From NCBI RefSeq assembly GCF_910591885.1, contig NC_063278.1:4613501-4677500 (forward strand): a stretch of 64,000 nt of DNA, read 5' to 3'. The notes beneath the pieces were generated by a model. It did no database searches, was not told the DNA's origin, and saw only the letters and a program-made list of their open reading frames with translations. The DNA is from Bombus terrestris. Taxonomy: Eukaryota; Arthropoda; Insecta; Hymenoptera; Apidae. Below are positions 28,101 to 40,100 of this stretch, piece by piece. Each line of letters starts with the position of its first letter. Position 1 is the first letter of the stretch. A program made the translations under genes and the position numbers.

Positions 28101-31100
28101 GCCCTTATCACCAGACCATCACAGGATATCCTCGTCAGGATAGTTTCAACTATTTCATTCGAGCATTCCATTAGAAACAAGGTATGTACATTTGGTGTAA
28201 TTATAATCATGTTTTTTAAAGAACGAGTCTATTAGAATTCCAACTGTAGACGCGCGATAGATTTATTTAACGTCTATTTAGGATTGTTTAATGGAAATTT
28301 ATATTTATTCGCGAGAAACTTAGGAATAAATCGCAAACAGGTTTTCTAAAGCGGGGAGGAAGTCGGAGATTCGAAAATTTGCCCTAAATCCGCAGGAAAA
28401 TTACGAAAGCTTCCTTTGAGATATAGAGGTAACTTTTCATATGAGAAAGGAACAATATTTCTTTGCTGTACCATATCTTTGGTGTAACAAATTTTTCTCT
28501 GCAATTTCTATGATAATACATCTTTAAAGCGATCAAAAATCTATCATCAAGGAAAGGATGATTAAAAATAAAAATAATTTTTGTTATTATCGTTAACAGA
28601 ATTTCCCATCGTACGTACTTTAACACTGGAACCAATCAAATTGACTGGTTTTACAATTTTATTTTAAAATTCCTACTTCATGTTATATATTTTTCCGCAA
28701 TGATGTAATGACTTGCGCAACGATGACTAAAGGAATAATATAATGAATTTTATTTTGTTTTTTATCTATTCAAACTTAAAATAATTTTGTATCAAGGCTA
28801 CTTATACCAATACCAGTCAAAATGGCTGGTTCTACAATTTTATAAATTTGTTACCATCTCGTTTAGGGATCATGATTCCAGATGGATTAATAAAAACAAA
28901 AACGTACCACATAACATGGAATTGCTTCTTCTAAAGAAAGTAATAAATCGATAAATATAAAAATATTCTATTATTACGTATTTTTTAAAGACCAGTCATT
29001 TTGAATAATTTTGATAGAAATAGCTTCGTGTTAACTATCGGTAGTTCTAGTGTTAACCAGAAAGTAAAACTTCTAGTTTCTTTAAATAAGTTCCTATTTT
29101 GAATAATAAACTTCGAAACAACGAACTCTGTTTCCAATGTACACGATATACACCATCAGTTTCGCTTCTATGTGTACAACTTGCACACACAGCTAGCAAC
29201 GCTGTTTAAACGAGGGGCAAGCGTGTTTTTTTCAAAAGAAAAGCTGCAATTTCATCGTAACGCGCGTGCACGTGCCCTTTGCAACTAGCGAGTTCATTTT
29301 ACCCTTATATTAGGTCGTCCGGAAAGTTTCTTTCGTTTTATAAGGAAATAATGGATGCACGACATTTTTCCTTTTATATTATTTTATCGAATCACGTACG
29401 ATCCATTTTGTTCTATCAAAATAAAGATCACAACGTTCGACAAATTAGGTTTCGTGTTTGTACGAAGATGCGTCGTTGTAAAAGACGTGTCTGTAAAAGA
29501 AAGTTACTTTTCGGGCAACCTAATACATTTACGTTTCGAGAGTATGTTACGACAGTATCGTTCAGACACGTACTAATACATACACCTACTAACACTGTCT
29601 ATTTATCGCAGTGTGCGTAATCTAATTATAAAATTACGAACGAAAGGATCTACGTTGACTTTATCCTTTATTATCGCAGTTACGTATTATACGATGGAAA
29701 ATTAGGACGAAAAGCGATAAAATTGATATTACAATAGGAGGCCTTCATTTGAATATATGAAATTCGAGCGTCGAATTAGTCGCGTCTTCTTCCCTCTTAT
29801 TATTCATTTATGCGTGTTTGTTTAAATTTTAAAATGCATTAGCATAGAGGAGAAATTGATGCGGAGGTTTTTGTTGGGGATTCTCTGCAGCGGATGAATT
29901 AATTAAAAAGGAATATCGTCGTACAGGTTTTTACTGTTTATGACTCAAGCAGATGTTAAAGTACATTTCAAAATACACTAATATCCTTGAATATAATATA
30001 GATTAACCTTTTGCCATTTTCTTCGCTCCGTGATTAATATTTACGTTTAGAAAGTTTCAAAATGTTTTCGAAGTTTCTCCTTGAACGTTCTTTTCCGAAC
30101 TTTTAGCGTCGAATGTCGAGAGCAATTTCCAACGTATGCCAAGAGACCAGCTTCGAACACCTGTCTACCTGACTCAGCAGCTGAATTCAGAGAAAATAAA
30201 AATAATGTTTGTTCAAGATGCTCTCGTGGTCCGCTTGAGACCAGATTTCCACGGCGCGAGGAAAATCTCGAGACGTTCGATCAGGTGGAAGGTCACTCTT
30301 TGCCGACCAATAAAGAACATTTTTCTCTCACTTTGTTCCCACTGTTTCCCAAGAATGTTGACTCTTAACTCTTTCGAGGATGGTGGTAGAATTTTCCTAC
30401 CGTTTTCATCTCACGAATATTATACCAGGAATATTATCCTGCCACAACTATACCGACAACATAAACATTCCGAGTATGAGCAAGTATATAATAATAGCGT
30501 TTAAGTAAAGATCAGCGGCAAAGTTTGTTTTAATTCTTACATGTAAAGTACAAGATAAAAGGGAAAAATCAGGTTTCATCGTTAATTATCATAATATAGT
30601 TAGGCATTGATCAATTATTTTTTCTAATCATTTAGCGTAATGCTAATCATTATAGTGAAAACAGCAATATTTAAGAAATATCGCAAGATATGTTTCTACT
30701 TCTGTAGGTGATTTTTCTCCTTTTCATTTTTTCTTTTTTTTTATAAGAGTGGCTTTCAAAATCGAATCTCATCGCTCAAGGTGACTGAACTATTTAAACA
30801 AGAGCATAAAGTAAAATTACGTGACTCATGCTACTATGTACGTCTTCGGACGGTGGCTCTGCCGATATCATTTTGCCCCATTTCCTCTATCACGCGTCTT
30901 AGTCTACTTCAGACGACACGACATTTGTCTCACTATGGCACACACGTCTACCAATGTATCTCTACCAGTACGCATTACGTTCGAGATATCACTTTTCAAA
31001 TCACGTTGATCAAGCTACGAATCTGCATAAACATCCGCAGCCTGCTAATCACAGATCGATCTGGCAATTTTGTTCGATTAAACTGTCTTAGCCGATCGAT

Positions 31101-34100
31101 GCTATACAACGATTATTCCATCATTCGGAATTTAAAATGCAAATATCTCGACGACGATGATCGTGACCAACGGTCGGTGCAGCGATACAATTGCATTTTC
31201 AACGATCGTTCCGATTACCCTAAATCGAGATCAAGAACGTTTTGTTGGGAAACGGGGGCGGATCGCGTCGCCAAAAGACAATTAATACGTTCCATCCGTT
31301 GCCTCGTTCAATTTTCATTAGTTGCTTGACGATTAGTTTCTTCTTTGCCTCGATGCCTTGCTTCGATCTTGAAGGAGAAACGAGCGACAGAGAAACAACG
31401 TGTTCTCCCTTCAGTTAATTAGAGTCCGTGGAAGGTTCTTTGGTCTTTGTTCGTAGTTTTCTGAAACGTTGAAATTCTTTGTTTCTTTGCCTCCCTTGTT
31501 TCCCCTTTTCTTTTCTTTTCTTTTTGCTTCCATCGACCGACAATGGGATCGCAAGGTTAAAGAACGTAAGCGATTTTGTTAAACCGGAACCGGTCAACGA
31601 GATGTAAAAATAAAGGGAACAGGCAATTTGACTAATTTAATTTCATATAATTTTCGTTTCTTCGAAATCGTCTTGCTTTCTTCGCTGGGATTTGTTCCGA
31701 GAAAGAAACGCATCTGACAATGAAATTTGTAATTCCCCTCCTTCGATAGAAAATTCGATCGTATCTGTGTGGAAAGATATAGTTGAAAGATTCTTACTGA
31801 GTTAATAAATATTGCTACTTGCGATCGATGAAATTTTACAGACACAGTATAGCAGTAACAGGTTTGGTAATAAATCAAGTGAAATTCCACTAATAATTTT
31901 GACAAATTACAAATCATTAAATATTTTCAAATCAAAATTTTCAAATCAAAATTTTCAAATCAAAATTTTCAAATCAAAATTTTCAAATCAAAATTTTCAA
32001 ATCAAAATTTTCAAATCAAAATTTTCAATTTCAAATTTTCAAATCAAAATTTTCAATTTCAAATTTTCAAATCAAAATTTTCAATTTCAAATTTTCAAAT
32101 CAAAATTTTCAAATCAAAATTTTCAAATCAAAATTTTCAATTTCAAATTTTCAAATCAAAATTTTCAATTTCAAATTTTCAAATCAAAATTTTCAATTTC
32201 AAATTTTCAAATCAAAATTTTCAATTTCAAATTTTCAAATCAAAATTTTCAAATCAAAATTTTCAAATCAAAATTTTTCAAATCAAAATTTTCAAATCAA
32301 AATTTTCAATTTCAAATTTTCAAATCAAAATTTTCAATTTCAAATTTTCAAATCAAAATTTTCAATTTCAAATTTTCAAATCAAAATTTTCAATTTCAAA
32401 TTTTCAAATCAAAATTTTCAATTTCAAATTTTCAAATCAAAATTTTCAATTTCAAATTTTCGAATCAAAATTTTCAATTTCAAATTTTCGAATCAAAATT
32501 TTCAATTTCAAATTTTCGAATCAAAATTTTCAATTTCAAATTTTCGAATCAAAATTTTCAAATCAAAATTTTCGATTTCAAATTTTCAAATCAAAATTTT
32601 CAATTTCAAATAATAAAGCAGAAATTTATAATCTTCCTTCTCAAAGAAAAAAAAAAGAATCAGCTTGTAAATTGTGAATTCGTTAACGTTATTAATTGAT
32701 AAATTATTGCGCAAGAAGCCCTAGAAAGAAAAGTATATCAATGATAAAATAAAGTCGAGATTAAGTAAAATATTTGATATAGATAAAGCAGAATAATCTT
32801 TTACCCCATTCTGTTTCCTTCTCTTCCTCTCTCTCCCCCCCCCCAGCCCTCTCTTTTTCTCCTTGCAAAGAAACGAATCTTAATGAAACATTATATAATA
32901 GAATATAATTGATCATTCTTAGCAAGAGAAAAACTCGAATGACATTCGTGGAAAATTTCCTGTGATTCATTTTTATCTCGTAAAATTAAATGAAAAATCC
33001 TCGACAAAGTTTTCATCGTTCAAATATCTGCACATATCCTCTTTTCTATATATCACGCGATGAAATAACTGATAATTACCATCTCAACATTTCATAATTC
33101 AGCTATTCTCCTTTCTACGTTCTATTCAAAGTGTAATCAGGTTTTATTATATTAATTTAGACCTATCGCCAGTACGAATTAATCCATTCGACGATTCGAT
33201 CGACGAAACGTTTCCAAGCAATACGTGCGTCACGTTTATTTCTTCTTAAATCCACTCGTAGAATATGTTGACGCTATTTCCAGGAAAATCCCCAGATACC
33301 TTACGTATTGTAGTTACTTGTTATTTACCGATTATACGAGTAAAACTCATTAGCGCGCGAAAGCTGAAATTATGAAATATCCTGGTAACAAATCTTCGTA
33401 ATATCGAACTTGCAGAAAAATAGAGAAGAATTGCCAAATCTTTGGAAACTGTCGTTTAATTAAAATATCGAAAAGATTACGGCCGACTCAAAGTGAACGA
33501 ATCGCAGCAAACTAGCGACTGGCAAAAGTTGGCAAAACCCAGCACAAAAATTAAACACATGGATTTATTCCATGCAATACCGGGTATTCCCGTTTATTTT
33601 AACAATTTGCATATCGAATTCAACGTTGATTAGAATAGTCGATCGTCTATCGGTGTTCTTTCCACCGGATCGGCACGATCGACACGACGACACGTTTCTC
33701 CTATGACACAAAGGCAATTAGAAGTTCCAAGACGGGTATCGCTATGCGTGGACACGCTCGATAAATCGTCGCGCGACACCGCGCGCGCGCGTGATCGTGC
33801 GTGAACCTCGCGTCAATGAATACGGACGGAAATGTCAATGGACGTGGTGGGCGTAGTATCATTATAGATCCAGTTGCCTCAGCTTTTCATCTGAAGGTTT
33901 GGATTTGTATGATCGAGTGATGGGGGTGAAGGGGTTCCTATCTGTCAAGGCTGCATACGTAAATCTCCTTGTTTGCGTTTCTAGAAATATCGTTCTGTTG
34001 GAGGTATTGGGTTGGCAACTAAGCGATTGCGGATTTAATCGTTAAGTGGTATTGATAAAATCCGCAATTAATTAGTTGCCAAGCCAATATAACGTAACGC

Positions 34101-37100
34101 GCGAGCATTCGCTTGTAAAAGTATTCCAACGCTTGTATTCTTTTATAGTTGTACGAAATATCTTGAAATTTCGTTAATACTGTAACGAGGCTATAATGAA
34201 TTTATTATTAATAAAATTATGTTGGTAGAGTTTGAAAATATCTGATCGTCCCAAAAGCTTCTTTCGTTTTCTGAGGAAATAATAGATGCGCGATATCTTT
34301 TGTTTAATATTGTTTTATCGAATATCATATTATGTTGTACTATATTATCTATTGGAAGAAAATGGATTATAAATGGACGATGTAATATACGAAGAAGTTG
34401 TAAAATATTTAGCGCAAGTGTATTTTCCAGAGATCGTGAACATATATAAACGGTCAATTATCTCTGTTATGTTAATAAACCTCGATATTCAGAGAGATTA
34501 TGCTTGATACTTATCGTATCGCTGCTTTGTTCTGATAGTAGCACCACTCGGAAAATTTCGAATTTGCTTTTATAGATTAGAACGTCTACCTTGTGTTTCT
34601 ACGTTTTATCGCGTAGAACGGTGTATTATTTATTCGGCCACCAAGCTGCTCTTAGTTTCACACCACTGGCTGCTCTTCGTTATTTTTGCGACGCTACAAG
34701 TGGAAGGTTGTAACTGTGCTTTTGCGAATAGTGTCATGTCTTGCGTTAAATCAGCCTTGTAACGTCGTTCAAACGATCCACGAAGATCTCATACGTAAAT
34801 TTTTTAACTGTCGAAGATAGAAGATTACCCTCATTCTACGATACGCATAGCACATCTGCTATTTTTCAGAATTTGGAATTTTCCACATTGCACATTATAC
34901 AGTCTACAACTCGGACTACGTCGACGACTAAATTAGCATCTTAGGCGCTCGATAAGATCCGCTCGATAGCAAACGACGTGTCATAAACTCGGACATCAGA
35001 TGAGAACTCGACGGCGGACTATCGAATAATGTCGCCAGCGGGATGTTACGTTACGCACCCTCGACCAGATACGCGCAAGACGCACCACCTTACGAGACAT
35101 CTACGACAGTTGGACAGACACAGATCTCCACCTCACCGGAAACGAAAACCCACCCCGTAGACTGACTCCTACACGTAAACTCTCTTACTTACGTTTCATA
35201 TCCTTACGTTTATACTATAAATTTTTAATCTCGTCCACCTTGAAGGTTAACATCGCTGAGGGTTTGCCGCTCAACCAAACAGTTGCAATTCAACTGATCT
35301 AGTTAATCGTTATTTAATTACCCTAGTTAAATTAATCTAGTTAAGATTTAGCGAAGAGATCGAAAGGAAAAGATTTTATCGTCTGCGTTTAAACACTCTC
35401 CCCTAAGGATTACATTTTGTGAACTTCCTCACTATCGAGGCAAATCAGCTTGATACACTCGATGATTATCGATGACTATTCATATCGGTATATTCATCGT
35501 CAATTCCAGTTGCCTACTCGATACACGTTTCCACTGAATATCTCGTAACTTCTATAAATACATTTTCAGATCGCTTTAATGAATCATTAACGTATCGCTA
35601 ATCAACGAAAGGAAATAAATTGTCCATTTAATGACGGTGCGTTCGTTCAAGTGGTGTCTATAAATCTGAAAACGCTTTGTGACCCGTGACACGTGGGCGT
35701 AAAAGTGTTGAAATTTCACTTGCTTTGGCGAGCGCCGCGCAGACGCTCGCACAGGCGAAGAACTTAATTTTCCATTTGTCAAGTTTCAAACGACCGTAAA
35801 AACCTTCCCGGTTCGCGTCATTTACCATCATCGCTGCCCGTTCTGAAAGAGAAAAGCCTGTGCAAAGGGCTGGCTCGTAACGAAGGGAGGAAAAACGATA
35901 TCCCGTGGTATTGAACGCATCGAGTCATGAATGAACACACGGTACACGGTGTATCGATCCGATCGCGGCGGTTCTAGTCGCCGGGACGCGTTTGAATAAC
36001 GCCAACGGTAAAGCGAGAGAAGAATGGTGGGTCGTTTAGTATGGATTTGCCGCCTTACGCGATTACGTATGCGCGTGCAGTTGAATGTTACGAGCGTTAT
36101 GACTCGTGGCTGTCATAAGACGTTGTCTCATGCATGGCTTCCTCATGCATCGTTCCCCTTCTGGCTTTTACGCTTCTCTGCTTTTCTCTTCTGTCGCTTT
36201 GAGTAATCGTATCGATCATCCGAGACCCGTCTGTCGCTACATTCTCTTCAGTTTCGTCCCTTTTCTTTCTTTCCTTTTTTTCTAGTTTCTGTTCTTCCTT
36301 CGTAGGGGTTCCTCTTGGTTTACGTGGCTGTAAGGTCTACTCGTTCGAATTGTATTTCTTTTCCTTTTTCTTACGGTCTATTGATTTAATTTTTGATTTG
36401 CGTTTAATCCAGAGGATCAACTTGCTACATATTTTTACACGCTTTATACGAAGTAATTGATAAAATGGATGGACAGGCAACGAAGATAGAATTTTTTTTA
36501 AATAAGATTTACAAAATTTCAACACTTCCATTAGGAAATTTAATTTGAGGAGATAGTTCTTTCGCTTATAGCACATATGGTACGTATACTTTTGAAACTT
36601 TTACGAGACTGTGCACGTCTTTGAGATTCAACTGTCGCATACATAGTACGTAGATCATTCCCAGTGGCTGTCTATAATCGATAGCGATGAATAATGTACG
36701 TATTTGACTTAGTTAATGTTTGAAATATTAAACGATGGAAGAGAGTGGAAAACACAAGCGTGGCACAGAAACCTGATTATAGAAACCTATGAACCTAGGA
36801 GTCTATAAAGCGATGCACAAATTTCGTGCTAAGGTTTCAAGTTTTCCACGCTCGTCGATAAACTTTAACAATTATCGAATCTCGACTGTCGCAAGGTTCG
36901 AGGACCTCGAGAAATTTCATCTTCGCGGAATTATTTATGATATTGTGCCAAAAGTTTCTTTCGTTTTTGGAAGGAAACACCAGATGCACATTTTCCAATA
37001 AAACAAAATGAATCGTTCAATAAAATAATATAAAGCAAAAAATACATCTATAAAAGGAAAAGAAACTTTTGGCACAATCTGATACATAAAAATCGAGAAG

Positions 37101-40100
37101 CCGAACATCCGCGGCATCCGGAATAGTCGGAGAAACGGTAGAAGAAGATAAAAGAAACGAAGAAAAAGGTCTTACGGGGCATAAAGGCGGTCGCTTGGAA
37201 ATCGCTGGATTTCCTGGCGATCGCAACGACTTACACGAATACGGTTTTTCCTCGGAAAAAAAGTTTTACCGCAAACCTCTAATATGTAGATCCCACGAAA
37301 GTTTCGCATCCCGAGACGCGATCGATCGAACCGACCAGCCAGTTTGTTCGAATAACTCGAGCGCGAATGTTTACTCGCGAATCGTTGTCGCGTGATACGA
37401 TTACGCCCGGCTGTAGATGTAACGAGCATTACTAACGACCTACCAAGCAGGAACACACATTGTACATTACGCGTTGTATGGCTTTCATGTTTTCTTATTC
37501 GCTCTGTTTCACGTTGGTCGTAGGTACATACGTACACAGAGTGAGTCGAAACACGTGGCAAGTACGACAAAGGTGCTGTTTCGGCGCACTAAAACAAGAA
37601 GAAAAGTTGCTATAAACATATGGTACGCCCGGAATGACCTTATTTTCCAGTTACAGCTTACTTTACGATGCTCTATACGTTATACGCGAGGGAGTCGAGG
37701 TGACCGATACGCGTCGATTTCGATGAAACTTTGCACAAGCGTTTCTTAGAACTACCTAAGAATTTAGACGTAATTCGTTCATGGTCGTTCTTTATTTTAA
37801 GGCAGCACCAACTATCTGAAACTTTTTATCCGAACCGGTCGTTCTATGTAAATCGTAAAACTATGGCGAAAGATACGAAAAGAAAACGATCGAAATATAC
37901 AGTTTCTTGGGGGATTCGTAAATCTGTGCGAGAGACTTGTCGAAGAAATCCTCGTCTTACGAAAATTAAACGAATAAATGGATTTTTCAAGAAACCTTTC
38001 GCACAGATCTATGAACTTCAGGATACGTTACAAGATTTGTTTCAACAAATTTCGACTACATTTTTCGGGCTGATATAACGGACACTTAAGCGAAGTTTCA
38101 TCAAAATCGGCGTGTATCGTTCCCTTGTTGGCAGTCAACGATTGTCTGACGAACGGATGGGCTATGTTGATCTTATTTCTTCGCTCTCTAGAGATTCTCA
38201 TTCGATTATCAATTAGGATGGTTTATTTAAAATCTATCGCTCGTAAAAAGCCAGTTGACCGCGTTGAAGCTGTTCGTGAAAGACCAAAGCTGCGAGGAAA
38301 TTCGCGTAAGCTGTTCGAACAAGTTCCACGACGCGATACATTCGCGCTTCTGTTGCGGCTGGATCACTTGGAGCAATTTCTTTGAAGATAGACAAGCAAC
38401 TATTACAACACAAAAACAGGCCATTACTCGAAAACTCATATCGGGTATATGTTTGTACGAACTTTTCTTCTTGCTTTGGTGCGCTGAATCAGCTCCTGCC
38501 ATACTTCCCACATATTCTGACTCATGCTGTATATATGTATATACATATATAAACAGGTATAGCATCAGCCTCGAGGCGAAGGATTAAGATGCAGCTTTTT
38601 GTTATTATCGAATTTAACTTACAGTGGATATTTGTAATTTAGAAACTTGGTATTTGCGTTTGGTATTTATATACAGTAGCTCACGAAAGTATTGGATTAC
38701 TTACAGAAACCTTTTACGAATATATTATGTCTTATGAGGAACTTATTTTGGAATTTCGTTAGCGCTGTAATCGGTAAGATCTGGAAACCAGTATGAACAA
38801 TGAATTATTAGTTATAGAGAAGCTGCAAGATATTTAACGTAGGTGTATGCTACTGCATTTCGCAAAGATCGGAAAAGTATCCGTGGAAGAAATAATTGAG
38901 GCAATCGCGCGAGGAATTGAAACAGGTTTACGCGCTTTTTTGTGCACATAGCACAAGTAACACGGCTAAAAGGCGTTTAATATAACGAGAAAACGCGTAT
39001 ACCGCGAAAAGCAGAGACGATATCCAACTAAAAGAAATAAATCAATCGAAGAATACGTATCATCGTGTGAAAGTAGTTTTTGCGTTCACTGCGCGTCTGA
39101 CTACATACGATCTGTTTCTCCTTATTTCCATACTCTCTCGTACTTCGCCACGCGTGTATGGAACAACTTCAAACAACAATCTCCGCTTTAGAGGAATAGA
39201 TTATGCGAATGTTGTGGTCCTGCAAAGTATCGCGTATAAAGTTTGAACAATGTTATTTAAATTTCGAAAAATTTCCACGACTTGGTTATCGTAGCTCGGA
39301 CGTTTTATGGTTATTGCCTTTTTATTTTACTTTGACCGTGAAATTTATTCCGTTTCTACGACAAATTTTTATCAATCGTAGAAACTACAAATTTCGTATG
39401 TTTTATGGAATTGTGAATGCAGCGTATAATTTTTGACTCAGCATCGAAGTCAATTGGAATTCTAGACACGTGGTACTTTTGAAAAGTATCTACCATTTTT
39501 CGAGATCTCATAATGGCACCACTAAATTTCATAGCCAATCGCAACTTGTATGTTGAATAATGTTTAGGCTCTGTTCAACTTGTCGGAGGTTTCTAATTAT
39601 ATAAATCCCCTTGAGCATGCTGTGGATATTTAATTATGCATCAGGAACGTCATAAACACGCCTCGTGCAACGTTATTAATGTTCGTTAGATAGAAAATAT
39701 AGGCTTGAAAGGACGGCGCAACAACGATAGGAAACAGACTTTTATTAATTTACCAATTGTTAAATATATCTGTGTATGTGATGCTAAATTAATCGATTCA
39801 TTTATTCTTCAAGGAATTTCTCCACGATCTTTTATCTATCACGAAGATCATTAATCCGATTAAATCGTTATTTACTCCAATCAGAAGCATTTCTTATTCG
39901 ATTAATTTGTGATATTATAGAATACGATATATCTTCCATAATGAAATGTTCTCGTATAACGATTAATTATACATGATCACCGTGTTATCACGATAGTTAC
40001 GAAACGTTTTGGATAAATCGATCGAACATCCTCTGATTACATTCTATGAACATATTAACGCCTATTGTTCGGATGGCAAGTTATTAATAGAAGAGAAAGT

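Noticed and set aside
30781..31329. 182-codon plus-strand frame
   Set aside because: No domain is visible, it overlaps other frames, it has no splice or promoter context, and it lies within intron 1; taken as chance.
31812..32699. 295-codon open frame rich in Phe, Gln, Ile and Lys
   Set aside because: It lies on the 14-mer minisatellite, whose unit contains no stop triplet in any forward frame, so the frame is compositional.
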